DNA from: an uncultured Clostridium sp.
Lineage (GTDB): Bacteria > Bacillota > Clostridia > Lachnospirales > Lachnospiraceae
Length of the DNA stretch: 64,000 bases
Direction of reading: 5' to 3'
NCBI GenBank assembly: GCA_900538475.1
Contig: UPYT01000003.1
Location: 1-64,000, forward strand
Below, piece after piece: positions 1 through 8,872 of this stretch. Position 1 is the stretch's first letter, and every line of letters starts with the position of its first letter. Under the pieces are notes generated by a model. It worked only from the letters and a program-made list of their open reading frames with translations. It searched no databases and was not told the origin of the DNA. Position numbers and translations under genes: made by a program.

Positions 1-69
1 CCCGCCGCAGGCGGAGAAGCTCGCGAGCGAGCTTCTTTCTTGATAGGAAATACGTCCTGTGAAAAAAGA
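1..69 (+). repeat. Partial copy (A) of dispersed intergenic repeat family 1
   Basis: This is the right-hand part of a repeat also present near 6.2, 18.95 and 20.6 kb, with decayed pieces at 16.2 and 57.6 kb. A GC-rich stretch is followed by a perfect 10-bp hairpin, AGAAGCTCGC at 15-24 and GCGAGCTTCT at 27-36, and then by the ATAGGA...TCCTGTGA hairpin motif at about 42-62. The left part of the element lies outside the window. No ORF is supported here. Positions 70-208 are A+T-rich with no recognisable gene. Confidence 0.7.
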
Positions 70-208
70 TGAATATTTTGTTTTGTAAAAACAATTAAAA
101 CAATTTGAAAAATTTCAGAAAATATATAATATTTTAGATGAAAAGAACAAAACTTTATTTTGTTAAGTTCATTTAGAAGAAAAATAGGTTTTTGCGGAAG
201 AAAATAAA

Positions 209-237
209 TTGACATTTAATAAAATTTAGTTTAAAAT
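209..237 (+). promoter_or_regulatory. Sigma-A-type promoter of the amino-acid ABC operon
   Basis: TTGACA at 209-214, a 17-base spacer and TAAAAT at 232-237. The predicted transcript starts near 244, leaving a leader of about 115 bases before the first gene. Confidence 0.7.
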
Positions 238-254
238 GGCACTTACACAAAACG

Positions 255-297
255 AAGGCGTTTTGAAGGTAAAACTTCAAGGCGCCTTTGTGCTTTT
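255..297 (+). promoter_or_regulatory. Leader hairpin, possible attenuator
   Basis: Positions 255-268 pair with 75-88 of the second hundred (275-288) in a 14-bp stem with two G-T wobbles and a 6-base loop, followed by TGTGCTTTT. It lies between the promoter and the ATPase start, so it may act as a partial terminator or mRNA stabiliser. No T-box or known riboswitch consensus is visible. Confidence 0.45.
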
Positions 298-360
298 CCG
301 GATTTGCAGATAGGCGGACGAGGGAAATAGAAAGTTTGGGAACCGGGAGGGAGAAAAATC

Positions 361-1089
361 ATGGCGATGATCAAAATGGAGCATGTGAATAAATATTTCG
401 GTGATCTTCATGTGCTGAAGGATGTGAATCTGGAGGTCAAAGAGGGAGAAAAGCTGGTTATTATCGGTCCGTCAGGTTCCGGGAAATCTACTACGGTTCG
501 CTGTATGAATTTTCTGGAGGAGCCTACCAGCGGCAGGGTTTTGGTAGATGGAAAGGAGCTGAACCACAAAAACAGGGTTCATGTGATTCGGGAAACCTCA
601 TCTATGGTGTTTCAGCAGTTTAATCTGTATCCGCATATGACGGTTTTGAAGAATCTGACGCTGGCGCCGATGAAGCTGCACCACAAGAGCAAGGTAGATG
701 CAGAAGAGCTGGCTTACCATTATCTGGATGTGGTTGGACTGAGAGATAAGGCCCATGTGTATCCCACGACTCTTTCCGGCGGACAGCAGCAGCGAATTGC
801 AATAGCAAGAGCGCTCTGTATGCAGTCAAAGATTATTCTTTTTGATGAACCCACATCGGCCCTGGATCCAGAAACGATTCAGGAGGTTCTGGATACAATG
901 ATTAAACTGGCAGATGAAAATATCACCATGGTGGTGGTTACTCATGAAATGGGATTTGCCAGACAGGTGGCAGATCGGGTTGTATTTATGGATCACGGGG
1001 AGATTATTGAGGAAGGAACACCAGAGCATTTCTTCACCAATCCCCAGCATGAGAGAGTGAAGCAGTTCCTTGGAAAAATTATAAGATAA
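361..1089 (+). CDS. Polar amino-acid ABC transporter, ATP-binding protein
   Basis: Cytoplasmic ATPase of a polar amino-acid uptake system (GlnQ/ArtP/HisP family, 242 aa, the usual length). Visible are Walker A GPSGSGKST near residue 38, the Q-loop, signature LSGGQQQR near residue 138, Walker B ILFDEPTSALDPE and the switch histidine in VVVTHEMG. A strong Shine-Dalgarno (GGGAGGGAG) precedes the ATG. It is first in an operon with a binding lipoprotein and two permeases, an order in which the ATPase leads. The amino acid carried cannot be told from the ATPase. The family assignment is secure. Confidence 0.95.
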   Translation: MAMIKMEHVNKYFGDLHVLKDVNLEVKEGEKLVIIGPSGSGKSTTVRCMNFLEEPTSGRVLVDGKELNHKNRVHVIRETSSMVFQQFNLYPHMTVLKNLTLAPMKLHHKSKVDAEELAYHYLDVVGLRDKAHVYPTTLSGGQQQRIAIARALCMQSKIILFDEPTSALDPETIQEVLDTMIKLADENITMVVVTHEMGFARQVADRVVFMDHGEIIEEGTPEHFFTNPQHERVKQFLGKIIR

Positions 1090-1221
1090 AGAATTTCCGG
1101 AAAGAAAAGGAATATGATTTAGGGCATATCTTTTATGCTTTAGATAATCTCCAGACGGCATATCTGAAAACAGGGAAGGATCAGACAGAGAAAAGAAAAA
1201 GGAAAATGAGGAGGAGACATT

Positions 1222-2160
1222 ATGAAAAAGAAAATCGCATTATTACTGGCAGGACTGATGACAGCAGCTATGGTGACCGGATGCTCAGGCTCAGGAAGCA
1301 CAGATACCACAGCGGCAGACACAAAGGCAGCTGAAACTGCAGCAGCAGATACGAAAGCGACAGACACCGCAGCAGCAGATACCACAGCGGCAGATGCTTC
1401 CGGCGATGCTTCCGCAGATGTGCAGGCCATTAAGGACAGAGGCGTTCTCCGCGTAGGCGTTAAAAATGCAGTTCCCGGCTTTGGTCTTCAGGATGCCCTG
1501 ACCGGCGAGTATACAGGAATGGAAATTGATCTGGGCGCAAAGATTGCCGAGGAGCTGGGCGTGGACGTGGAGTATACAACCGTTACCGCAGCAACCAGAG
1601 GAGAGCTTCTGGATTCCGGGGATATTGACTGTGTTCTGGCTACCTTTACGATTACAGAGGAGAGAAAACAGACCTGGGATTTCACAACCCCATATTATAC
1701 TGATGCGGTTACTGTTCTGGTTGAGGATGCTTCCGGAATCAAAACGCTGGCAGATCTGAAAGACAAAAAGGTAGGCGTTTCCTCCGGTTCTACTTCTGCA
1801 AGAGAGCTGACAGCAGCCATGATTGAGGCTGGCGTGTTAGACGGCGAGGGCTTTGACCGTGATACCTTTGACGCAGCAACCTGGACTAAGGGCATCAGCT
1901 ATCGTCAGTATGAGGATTATCCGGCAATCTCTACCGCTCTCAGCGCAGGTGAGATAGATGCTTTCTGTGTTGATAAATCTATTCTGGCAATCTATAAGAC
2001 AGATGGACGTTCTTACATTGAAGACAAATTTGCTCCTCAGGAGTATGGCGTTGTAACGAAAAAGGGCTCCGGCTTCTCCAAGGTTTGCGAGGATCTGGTA
2101 ACCAAATGGCTGGATGACGGAACCATCCAGGGTCTGATTGACAATTACGGACTCAACTAA
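1222..2160 (+). CDS. Amino-acid ABC transporter substrate-binding lipoprotein
   Basis: Extracellular solute-binding protein (family 3, SBP_bac_3) tethered to the membrane by lipid. A signal peptide ends in the lipobox VTGC (Cys21), followed by about 45 residues rich in Thr, Ala and Asp that form a flexible spacer. The binding fold starts at AIKDRGVLRVGV and carries the typical GYTGMEIDLG-like and DFTTPYY segments. A GAGGAGGAG ribosome site precedes the ATG. It lies 132 bases after the ATPase gene and 48 before the first permease, so one transcript is likely. The ligand is probably a polar amino acid such as glutamine, glutamate or cystine, but I cannot choose between them. Confidence 0.93.
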   Translation: MKKKIALLLAGLMTAAMVTGCSGSGSTDTTAADTKAAETAAADTKATDTAAADTTAADASGDASADVQAIKDRGVLRVGVKNAVPGFGLQDALTGEYTGMEIDLGAKIAEELGVDVEYTTVTAATRGELLDSGDIDCVLATFTITEERKQTWDFTTPYYTDAVTVLVEDASGIKTLADLKDKKVGVSSGSTSARELTAAMIEAGVLDGEGFDRDTFDAATWTKGISYRQYEDYPAISTALSAGEIDAFCVDKSILAIYKTDGRSYIEDKFAPQEYGVVTKKGSGFSKVCEDLVTKWLDDGTIQGLIDNYGLN

Positions 2161-2208
2161 AACAGTGATTATGAAAAATACCGGCAGGTGAGGCAGGGGA
2201 GGTAAAAA

Positions 2209-2922
2209 ATGGCAGGTTTATTTTCAGCTGATGCATGGGAGAAGGTGTGGACCTTTCGCGGAACGTTTTTTCTGGGAGTGGAGCATACGCTGATGACCGC
2301 AGTGTTTGCGCTTTTCATATCTCTGCTTCTGGGAATCGCATTTGGACTGATGTCTACAGGAAGAAACAAGGCGCTGAGGGCTATTGCCCGGGTTTACGTG
2401 GAATTTATACAGAACACGCCGCTGCTTCTGCAGATTTGTTTTCTGTATTACGCTCTGGCATTTTCCGGAAACAGTATTGGCATTATTGCAACGGGAATTA
2501 TTGCTCTGGGAGTGTATCACGGCGCTTATGTAGCCGAGGTTATCAGGGCAGGAATCGAAGCGATTCCCAAAGGCCAGTTTGAGGCAGCCGAGTCTCAGGG
2601 CTTTGATTATTTTCAGAAAATGTATTATATTATTCTGCCTCAGAGCGTGAAGATTATTTTGCCTCCCATGGTGAATCAGGTTGTGAATCTGGTGAAAAAC
2701 ACCTCCTGCCTCTACATTATTGGAGGAACGGATTTGATTTCTGTTACCTACAGCTTTGTAACAGGAGCCAGTACCGGCGGCGCTTATGCGCCGGCGTATC
2801 TGCTCAGCGGCCTGCTTTTCTTTGTTATCTGCTTCCCTCTGTCCACACTGGCAAGCGTGTGGGAGAACTCGTTAAAGAAGCGGGATGCAAGAGTGACTGT
2901 GACAGAAGAAGCTGCAGCATAA
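2209..2922 (+). CDS. Amino-acid ABC transporter permease 1
   Basis: Integral membrane subunit of the HisM/GlnP family (237 aa). It shows the family opening (GVEHTLMTAVFALFISLLLG), the conserved FIQNTPLLLQI segment near residue 65 and the EAA loop EAAESQGFDYFQKMYYIILPQ near residue 125 that docks on the ATPase. Five or so membrane segments can be seen. The second permease gene follows after 21 bases, so the two probably form a heterodimeric pore. Confidence 0.93.
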   Translation: MAGLFSADAWEKVWTFRGTFFLGVEHTLMTAVFALFISLLLGIAFGLMSTGRNKALRAIARVYVEFIQNTPLLLQICFLYYALAFSGNSIGIIATGIIALGVYHGAYVAEVIRAGIEAIPKGQFEAAESQGFDYFQKMYYIILPQSVKIILPPMVNQVVNLVKNTSCLYIIGGTDLISVTYSFVTGASTGGAYAPAYLLSGLLFFVICFPLSTLASVWENSLKKRDARVTVTEEAAA

Positions 2923-2943
2923 AAGAAAGGGGAGAATGAGTCT

Positions 2944-3741
2944 ATGAGTACAATAGAAGGAAGTCTGCGGATTATTACCAATCCGGCAGTCCTGAAGTTT
3001 ATTATGAAAGGCGTGGCATTTACCCTGATTATTTCTGTAGTGGCAGTGCTTATGGGAATTTTTGTGGGATCGATTCTGGCGCTGGTACGCAATTACTGCA
3101 ATAGAGGCGTTGCCAGAATTTTGAAATGGATGGCAATTGTGTATATTGAGATATTCCGAAATACGCCTTTGCTTTTGTGGATTTTTGTCTGCCTGATTTT
3201 CTGTCCCTGTCCGTCCTTTCTCCAGAGGAAAATGTTTGGACTGACCTCTGTAGAGGTAAAGCTTCTGTTTAAGGCAGCCGCAGCGCTGGTTTTGTTTACT
3301 TCTTCTGTTATTGCAGAGATTGTAAGAGGCGGACTGAACTCGGTTGCGCTGGGGCAGTTTGAAGCAGGCCATTCTCAGGGCTTTCATGTATTTCAGGTTA
3401 TGTACTATATTGTGCTGCCGCAGGCATACCGCAATATTGTGCCGACTCTGTTAAGCCAGGTAGTGACAACCATTAAGGACTCCTCTTATCTGGCCAATGT
3501 GGCAGTGATTGAGCTGATGGCCAGAGTGCGTCAGGTTATGAACGCATCTTATCAGTATAATGGGCTGGGAACGACCAATGTATCTGATGTTTTTGTTCTG
3601 TTTGGCCTGGCAGCCATGATTTATTTTATTATTAATTTTACCCTGTCCTGTATTGTAAGAAGCATGCAGCAGAGGAGAATCAAGGCTGTTCCGGCGGCTG
3701 ACAGGGCATCCCAGGCTGCGATTCGCACATCAGAGGCCTGA
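2944..3741 (+). CDS. Amino-acid ABC transporter permease 2
   Basis: Second permease of the same uptake system (265 aa). It has the family hallmark FRNTPLLLWIF near residue 75 and an EAA loop reading EAGHSQGFHVFQVMYYIVLPQ near residue 140, where the canonical EAA is EAG. About five to six hydrophobic segments are evident and the C-terminus is basic and polar. It follows permease 1 by 21 bases with its own GGGGAG ribosome site. Confidence 0.93.
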   Translation: MSTIEGSLRIITNPAVLKFIMKGVAFTLIISVVAVLMGIFVGSILALVRNYCNRGVARILKWMAIVYIEIFRNTPLLLWIFVCLIFCPCPSFLQRKMFGLTSVEVKLLFKAAAALVLFTSSVIAEIVRGGLNSVALGQFEAGHSQGFHVFQVMYYIVLPQAYRNIVPTLLSQVVTTIKDSSYLANVAVIELMARVRQVMNASYQYNGLGTTNVSDVFVLFGLAAMIYFIINFTLSCIVRSMQQRRIKAVPAADRASQAAIRTSEA

Positions 3742-3780
3742 TGGATACAAAGATTTCAAAAGGAGGGCCTGAAGGCAGAA

Positions 3781-4380
3781 ATGAAGGATTCATACGTAAT
3801 TACCATATCGCGGCAGTTTGGAAGTATGGGAAGACCGATTGCCTGTGAATTATCAAAGCGGCTGGGAATTCCTTTTTATGACCGGGATATTGTAGAGGAA
3901 ACGGCAAAGCGCATGGGACTTCCGATTTCCGTTGTCAGTGACAAAGAAGAGGTTTCCAATTTTCCCTACCTGCGGTATCTGTATCCTTTGGGAATGGTGG
4001 TTCCCAGTATGCAGGATGAGATTTTTCAGATTGAGAAAAATATTATTATGGATCTGGCGGATAAGGGGCCGTGTATTCTGGTAGGCAGATGTGCGGACAG
4101 TATTCTGGCAGAGAGAAAGAATCATTTCAGCATTTATATTTACGCATCTTATGAAAACAGGCTGAAAAACTGCTGTGAATATTTTGAGATGGAAAAGGCT
4201 GCGGCAGAGAAGATGATTGTAGACGCAGATCATTCCAGAACCCTGTATCACAAGAGATACAGCAAGGGATATCACAGTGAGCTGGATTATAAGGATGTTG
4301 CCTTAAACAGCGGTTCCTTCGGGGTGAAAGGAAGCGCGGAAATCCTGGAGGCCATGATTCGAAACTGGCTGAATTGTTGA
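3781..4380 (+). CDS. Cytidylate kinase-like family protein
   Basis: A 199-residue P-loop nucleotide kinase of the cytidylate-kinase-like family (AAA_26 type) common in Clostridia. The N-terminus ITISRQFGSMGRPIACELS is that family's variant of the phosphate-binding loop, followed by LGIPFYDRDIVEE; a LVGRCAD strand and a DADHSRTLYHKRY lid with basic residues follow. This is not the housekeeping Cmk, and the true substrate of the family is unknown. It lies 39 bases after the permease gene and before a terminator, so it is probably co-transcribed with the transporter; why is not clear. Confidence 0.8.
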   Translation: MKDSYVITISRQFGSMGRPIACELSKRLGIPFYDRDIVEETAKRMGLPISVVSDKEEVSNFPYLRYLYPLGMVVPSMQDEIFQIEKNIIMDLADKGPCILVGRCADSILAERKNHFSIYIYASYENRLKNCCEYFEMEKAAAEKMIVDADHSRTLYHKRYSKGYHSELDYKDVALNSGSFGVKGSAEILEAMIRNWLNC

Positions 4381-4397
4381 AGTTCATAAAAATCGTT

Positions 4398-4432
4398 AAA
4401 GAGAATCCTGCAGGCCGGGATTCTCTTTTCCT
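4398..4432 (+). terminator. Rho-independent terminator
   Basis: AAAGAGAATCC at 4398-4408 pairs with GGATTCTCTTT at 4418-4428 and runs into T-rich sequence. It closes the amino-acid transporter operon. Confidence 0.85.
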
Positions 4433-4437
4433 ATGAA

Positions 4438-4466
4438 TTGCCTTTTTGAGGTTCCTATGATATAGT
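4438..4466 (+). promoter_or_regulatory. Promoter of the nucleotidyltransferase gene
   Basis: TTGCCT at 4438-4443, 17-base spacer, TATAGT at 4461-4466, directly behind the preceding terminator. Confidence 0.5.
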
Positions 4467-4516
4467 TTAGTTATAAAAAACGGTGTGGAAACCGAAGAAT
4501 CTGAGGGAGAGAAAAG

Positions 4517-5440
4517 ATGAAAGATACGACGTTGGTAATTATGGCAGCTGGTATTGGCAGTCGTTTTGGCGGAGGAATCAAGCAGCTGGCTCCGGTGGGG
4601 CCCAATGGCGAGATTATTATGGATTATTCCATTCATGATGCGCTGGAAGCAGGCTTTAATAAGATTATTTTTATTATTCGCAAGGATCTGGAAAAGGATT
4701 TTCGGGAGATTATCGGCAATAGAATTGAAAAGATTGCCCGTGTAGAATATGCTTTCCAGGAGCTGGAGGAGCTTCCGGCAGGATATCAGGTTCCGGCAGG
4801 CCGGACAAAGCCCTGGGGTACCGGACAGGCAGTGCTGGCTGTAAAGGGCATGGTTCATGAGCCGTTCCTGGTAATCAATGCAGATGACTATTACGGCAAA
4901 GAGGGCTTTTCCAAAATTCATGATTATATGGTTCATGAGATGGATACAGAGTCTGACGTTTATGATATGTGTATGGGCGGATTTATTCTGGAAAATACTT
5001 TAAGTGAGAACGGAACCGTGACCCGCGGTGTGTGCCAGGTGAATGAGGACGGTACCCTTCGGGATGTGACAGAGACCTTTGACATTGAGTGGAAGGACGG
5101 CAGCTTAAAGGCCAATGATGAGCAGGGAAATCCCATTTCTGTAAATCCGGATCAGCATGTATCCATGAATATGTGGGGACTTCCGCCCCGTTTCCTGGAG
5201 GAGCTGGAGACAGGCTTCCCGGAGTTTCTGGACAATATTCCAGAGGGAAATTTAAAGGCAGAATATCTGCTTCCCAGAATTATTGATAAGCTGATCAAGA
5301 GCGGCAAGGGCAAGGTAAAGGTGCTGGAAACCAGAGATAAATGGTTCGGCGTTACCTACCAGGAGGATAAGGCTGCTGTCGTGGATTCTATCCGCCGTCT
5401 GATTGAGGAAGGTGTTTATAAGGAGAAATTATATGACTAA
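4517..5440 (+). CDS. Sugar-phosphate nucleotidyltransferase family protein
   Basis: A 307-residue NTP-transferase-fold enzyme. The N-terminus [23 protein letters not shown] is the nucleotide-binding signature (GxGxRFGGxKQ) of the family, and [12 protein letters not shown] carries the metal-binding Asp pair. Homologues are annotated as nucleotidyltransferases or glucose-1-phosphate uridylyltransferase-like proteins; the substrate is not fixed by sequence. The end overlaps the start of exonuclease III by 8 bases, so the two are translationally coupled although the functions look unrelated. Confidence 0.8.
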   Translation: MKDTTLVIMAAGIGSRFGGGIKQLAPVGPNGEIIMDYSIHDALEAGFNKIIFIIRKDLEKDFREIIGNRIEKIARVEYAFQELEELPAGYQVPAGRTKPWGTGQAVLAVKGMVHEPFLVINADDYYGKEGFSKIHDYMVHEMDTESDVYDMCMGGFILENTLSENGTVTRGVCQVNEDGTLRDVTETFDIEWKDGSLKANDEQGNPISVNPDQHVSMNMWGLPPRFLEELETGFPEFLDNIPEGNLKAEYLLPRIIDKLIKSGKGKVKVLETRDKWFGVTYQEDKAAVVDSIRRLIEEGVYKEKLYD

Positions 5441-6188
5441 ATTGATTTCCTGGAATGTGAATGGAATCCGCGCCTGCGCAGGCAAGGGCTTTCTGGACTT
5501 TTTCCGTCAGGCAGATGCAGATGTGTTCTGCCTGCAGGAGACAAAGCTTCAGGCAGGGCAGCTGGAGCTGGATTTGCCTGGATATTATCAGTACTGGAAT
5601 TATGCAGAGAAAAAAGGCTATTCCGGCACTGCGCTTTTTACCAGACAGGAGCCCTTGTCCGTGACTTATGGGATCGGGATTCCAGATCACGACAGGGAGG
5701 GACGGGTGATTACAGCAGAGTTTCCGGATTACTATGTGGTAACCTGCTATACGCCCAATTCCCAGAACGAGCTGGCGCGTCTGGATTACCGTATGGAGTG
5801 GGAGGACGCCTGGCTTGGTTATTTAAAAGGGCTGGAGGAGAGAAAACCGGTGATTTTCTGCGGAGATCTTAACGTGGCCCATCAAGAGATTGATTTAAAA
5901 AATCCAAAGACAAACAGAAAAAATGCAGGCTTTACTGATCAGGAGAGGGAGAAGTTTACCCGGCTTCTGGAAGCGGGCTTTGTGGATACCTACCGATATT
6001 TTTATCCGCAGCAGGAAGGGGTGTATTCCTGGTGGTCCTATCGGTTTAAGGCCCGGGAGAAAAATGCAGGATGGAGAATCGATTATTTCTGTGTGTCAGA
6101 GACATTGAAGAGCCGGTTGGAGAGCGCGGCGATTCACACGGAGATACTGGGCTCGGATCACTGTCCGGTAGAGCTGGTGATTTCTTAG
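5433..6188 (+). CDS. xth: Exodeoxyribonuclease III (AP endonuclease)
   Basis: DNA repair nuclease of the ExoIII/ExoA family (251 aa). Seen are [13 protein letters not shown] at the N-terminus, the metal-binding Glu in FCLQETKL, the catalytic GDLNVAH segment and the terminal GSDHCPVEL with the active-site Asp-His. I place the start at the ATG at 5433 because AGGAG lies 8 bases upstream and homologues begin [10 protein letters not shown]; an in-frame upstream start at 5403 lies inside the previous gene. The stop codon sits inside the first hairpin of a dispersed repeat. Confidence 0.93.
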   Translation: MTKLISWNVNGIRACAGKGFLDFFRQADADVFCLQETKLQAGQLELDLPGYYQYWNYAEKKGYSGTALFTRQEPLSVTYGIGIPDHDREGRVITAEFPDYYVVTCYTPNSQNELARLDYRMEWEDAWLGYLKGLEERKPVIFCGDLNVAHQEIDLKNPKTNRKNAGFTDQEREKFTRLLEAGFVDTYRYFYPQQEGVYSWWSYRFKAREKNAGWRIDYFCVSETLKSRLESAAIHTEILGSDHCPVELVIS

Positions 6189-6320
6189 GTCATAGGAAAT
6201 TGTGTCCTGTGACCTAAAAACGCTCCGCAGGGATCGCCATGCGGCGGCAGAGAATTTTGTCGCAGAAGCGACTGGCCACAGGCGAAGAAGCTTGCTTGCA
6301 AGCTTCTTTCTTTGGTCCTA
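6185..6320 (+). repeat. Dispersed intergenic repeat family 1, copy B
   Basis: Begins with a 13-bp inverted repeat (6185-6197 with 6205-6217, one G-T wobble), then a GC-rich body with the shared text GCTCCGCAGGGATCGCCATG, and ends with the perfect 10-bp hairpin AGAAGCTTGC/GCAAGCTTCT at 6286-6307. Arms differ from copies A, C and D by changes that keep pairing. It overlaps the stop codon of the exonuclease gene. A further imperfect hairpin follows at about 6317-6365. Confidence 0.8.
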
Positions 6321-6412
6321 GGATATTCCTGCGGCAGATTGGGGGCAGCTGCGGGAATAGGATTTCTTCTTTGTAACTTAATAACGGGGACGTGAAATGG
6401 AAAGGTGGAAGG

Positions 6413-8410
6413 ATGAGACAGTATCAGATTTGCATTGACAGCGCAGGGGTATATCCGATGGGGCTTACACCAACGGAGAAAGGAATTCACGTATCGGTTG
6501 CAGCGGCTGCAAAGGAGTGCAGCCTGCTTTTGTTTTCGCCGGAAAAGGGCAGGGGCGAAAAACAGGAAGCGGCAAGAATCAGATTTCCGGAAGCAGGACG
6601 TCATGGTCAGGTATGGGAGATGACAGTAGAGGGAGAGGGATTACAGCAGTATGAGTATGCTTTTGAGGCGGATGGAAAACGGTTTTCGGATCCCTGCGGC
6701 AGAAGCTTTTTGGGAAATGAAGCATGGGGATGTCTGGAAAATGGAGAGAGACTTCTTACAACGCCGGTCAGTCAGCCGGAGTTTGACTGGGAGGGGGATG
6801 TTTCTCTGCGGATTCCTTATGAGGAGTGTATTGTATACAGGGCTCATGTGCGGGGGCTGACAAAGGACGGCTCATCTGGTGTCCGGAATAAAGGGACTTT
6901 TGCAGGCGTTGTGGAAAAGATTCCCTATCTGAAGGAACTGGGAATTACGACGCTGGAGCTTATGCCTGTCGCGGAGTTTCAGGAGATTGAGATGCCGGAT
7001 GTAGCGGACGGCAATCCCTATGGAGACGGCCCGAAGCCTACGGGAAGATTAAATTACTGGGGTTGTGGAGCTGCTTTCTATTATGCGCCGAAGGCCTCCT
7101 ATGCAGGTACGGGAAGAAATCCGGCGATGGAGTTTAAGCAGATGGTAAAGGCCCTTCACCAGGCAGGAATGGAAGTGGTTATCGAACTGTTTTTCACAGG
7201 CAGGGAGACGCCAGCGGCAGTTCTGGATGTGGTGCGGTTCTGGGTTCGGGAATTCCATGTAGACGGAGTTCATCTGACGGGACAGGCACCTGCCTGGATT
7301 CTGGCAAAGGATCCCTATCTGACGGACACGAAGCTGTGGGCTACCTATTGGGATGACGGAGATAAGGAACCGGGATATCAGAAAAATCTTGGCGAATTCA
7401 ATAATGGTTTTCTGGTGGATATGAGGCGGGCCTTAAAGGGAGATGAGGATCAGATGAAAAATCTGATTTTCCGCAGCCGCCGCAATCCGGCTGGTCACGG
7501 CGTGATCAACTATATGGCTACCAACAATGGGTTTACGCTGATGGATATGGTTTCCTATGACAGGAAGCATAATGAGGCCAATGGAGAAGAAAACCAGGAT
7601 GGGACGGATTATAATTACACCTGGAACTGCGGGGAGGAAGGCCCCAGTCGGAAGAAAAAGCTGGTTCAAATGCGCAGACAGCAGCTTCGCAATGCCCTTT
7701 TGATGGTATTTTTAAGCCAGGGTACGCCGCTGCTTCAGGCAGGAGATGAATTTGGCCACAGTCAGGGCGGCAATAATAACGCATACTGTCAGGATAATGA
7801 GATTTCCTGGCTGAACTGGAAGCTCCAGAAAACCAACCGGGAACTGCTGGCCTTTGTAAAGTATCTGATTGCTTTCAGAAAAGCCCATCCTGTATTTCAC
7901 ATGAAGGAAGAGCCCAAGGTAATGGATTATCGGGCAGTAGGAAAGCCGGATATTTCCTACCACGGAGTCAATGCCTGGAAGCCGGAGTTTGAGAATTTCC
8001 GCCGGCAGATCGGCATTATGTATTGGGGACCTTATGGGAAAAAAGCAGACGGAACCGCGGATGAAACCTTTTTTGTCGCATATAATATGCATTGGGAGCC
8101 TCATGAATTTGCCCTTCCTCATTTGCCCAGATCCCAGCAGTGGAAGATTGCTTTTGATACCAGCGACAGCAGCGGAAGCGGGTATTATGAAGCGGGGCAG
8201 GAACGGGAACTGGAAAATCAGAAGCGGTATATGGTACCCTACCGTTCGATTATTGTATTTGTAGGAAAACCGGTGCCGGATCAGGGGAAAGAGGAGAGGT
8301 GCAGGAAGAACGCAAAGCCGGGAAAAATGGGAAAGCCCGCAAAAGCAGAAGAACCTGTGAATGAGGCAGAACCGGGAAAGCAGGAGGGGGAGGAAGATGC
8401 GCACATTTGA
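6413..8410 (+). CDS. GH13 glycogen-debranching-like protein, apparently catalytically dead
   Basis: By overall sequence this is an isoamylase/GlgX-type protein: an N-terminal CBM48-like region (about 1-125), a (beta/alpha)8 barrel with typical text such as TTLELMPVAEFQE, GFTLMDMVSYDRKHNEANGE, QGTPLLQAGDEFGHSQGGNNNAYCQDNE, and a C-terminal domain plus a charged Lys/Glu tail. All conserved active-site positions are changed: the nucleophile Asp is Thr289 (HVDGVHLTG), the acid/base Glu is Thr311 (KLWATYWD), the third His-Asp pair is Asn371-Asn372 (ATNNGFTL), and region I (usual DVVYNHT) reads ELFFTG. The frame is open and long, so it looks like a maintained pseudoenzyme, perhaps a glycogen-binding or regulatory protein. 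Start: the ATG at 6413 has AGGTGGAAGG upstream; a GTG at 6392 is less likely. Confidence 0.85.
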   Translation: MRQYQICIDSAGVYPMGLTPTEKGIHVSVAAAAKECSLLLFSPEKGRGEKQEAARIRFPEAGRHGQVWEMTVEGEGLQQYEYAFEADGKRFSDPCGRSFLGNEAWGCLENGERLLTTPVSQPEFDWEGDVSLRIPYEECIVYRAHVRGLTKDGSSGVRNKGTFAGVVEKIPYLKELGITTLELMPVAEFQEIEMPDVADGNPYGDGPKPTGRLNYWGCGAAFYYAPKASYAGTGRNPAMEFKQMVKALHQAGMEVVIELFFTGRETPAAVLDVVRFWVREFHVDGVHLTGQAPAWILAKDPYLTDTKLWATYWDDGDKEPGYQKNLGEFNNGFLVDMRRALKGDEDQMKNLIFRSRRNPAGHGVINYMATNNGFTLMDMVSYDRKHNEANGEENQDGTDYNYTWNCGEEGPSRKKKLVQMRRQQLRNALLMVFLSQGTPLLQAGDEFGHSQGGNNNAYCQDNEISWLNWKLQKTNRELLAFVKYLIAFRKAHPVFHMKEEPKVMDYRAVGKPDISYHGVNAWKPEFENFRRQIGIMYWGPYGKKADGTADETFFVAYNMHWEPHEFALPHLPRSQQWKIAFDTSDSSGSGYYEAGQERELENQKRYMVPYRSIIVFVGKPVPDQGKEERCRKNAKPGKMGKPAKAEEPVNEAEPGKQEGEEDAHI

Positions 8411-8777
8411 GGATTTGAAAGAGATCGTTGCGGTATTGCGTTCGGATCACGGATGTCCCTGGGACAGAAAGCAAACCCTGGAGAGTCTGAAGCCTTACCT
8501 GCTGGAGGAAAGCGGGGAGGTGCTTGCGGCCATTGATCATCACGATATGGAAAATCTCTGTGAGGAGCTGGGGGATGTGCTTTATCAGGTTATGATTCAG
8601 AGCCAGATTGCCAGCGAGCAGGGACTCTTTACTGTAGAGGATGTGATCGATGGCTTATGCGAGAAAATGATTCGCCGCCACCCCCATGTATTTGGAGATG
8701 CAGTAGCCGCGACACCGGAGGAAAGTCTGGATTTATGGAATGAGATTAAAAAGCAGGAAAAAGCCAAAAAAACTTGA
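8397..8777 (+). CDS. mazG: MazG-type nucleotide pyrophosphohydrolase
   Basis: A single MazG domain (126 aa) that hydrolyses nucleoside triphosphates to monophosphates and pyrophosphate. The metal-binding EExxE...ExxD pattern is seen in LLEESGEVLAAI and CEELGDVL, and RSDHGCPWDRKQT and KMIRRHPHVFGD are family hallmarks. B. subtilis YabN at the same locus is fused to a methylase domain; here that domain is absent. The start at 8397 follows GGGGGAGGAAG and overlaps the previous gene by 14 bases. It opens the conserved block leading to hup, rqcP and the spore genes. Confidence 0.9.
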   Translation: MRTFEDLKEIVAVLRSDHGCPWDRKQTLESLKPYLLEESGEVLAAIDHHDMENLCEELGDVLYQVMIQSQIASEQGLFTVEDVIDGLCEKMIRRHPHVFGDAVAATPEESLDLWNEIKKQEKAKKT

Positions 8778-8802
8778 CAAAGAGCAGTAAACCATATATA
8801 AA
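8774..8802 (+). promoter_or_regulatory. Promoter of hup
   Basis: Consensus TTGACA at 8774-8779, 17-base spacer, TATAAA at 8797-8802. The -35 box overlaps the mazG stop codon. Confidence 0.8.
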
Positions 8803-8872
8803 TGGAAGAGTACATTTTTTATTTGATTAGTGTCCGGCAGGGCTTGTCGGACCATTGCAGGAGGAATTAATA

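Noticed and set aside
241..360. T-box or SAM/lysine riboswitch before the amino-acid transporter
   Set aside because: No T-box sequence, K-turn or other consensus core could be found; only one simple hairpin.
3781..4380. Housekeeping cytidylate kinase (cmk)
   Set aside because: The P-loop region SRQFGSMGRPIA and length fit the cytidylate-kinase-like family and not Cmk, so no gene symbol is given.
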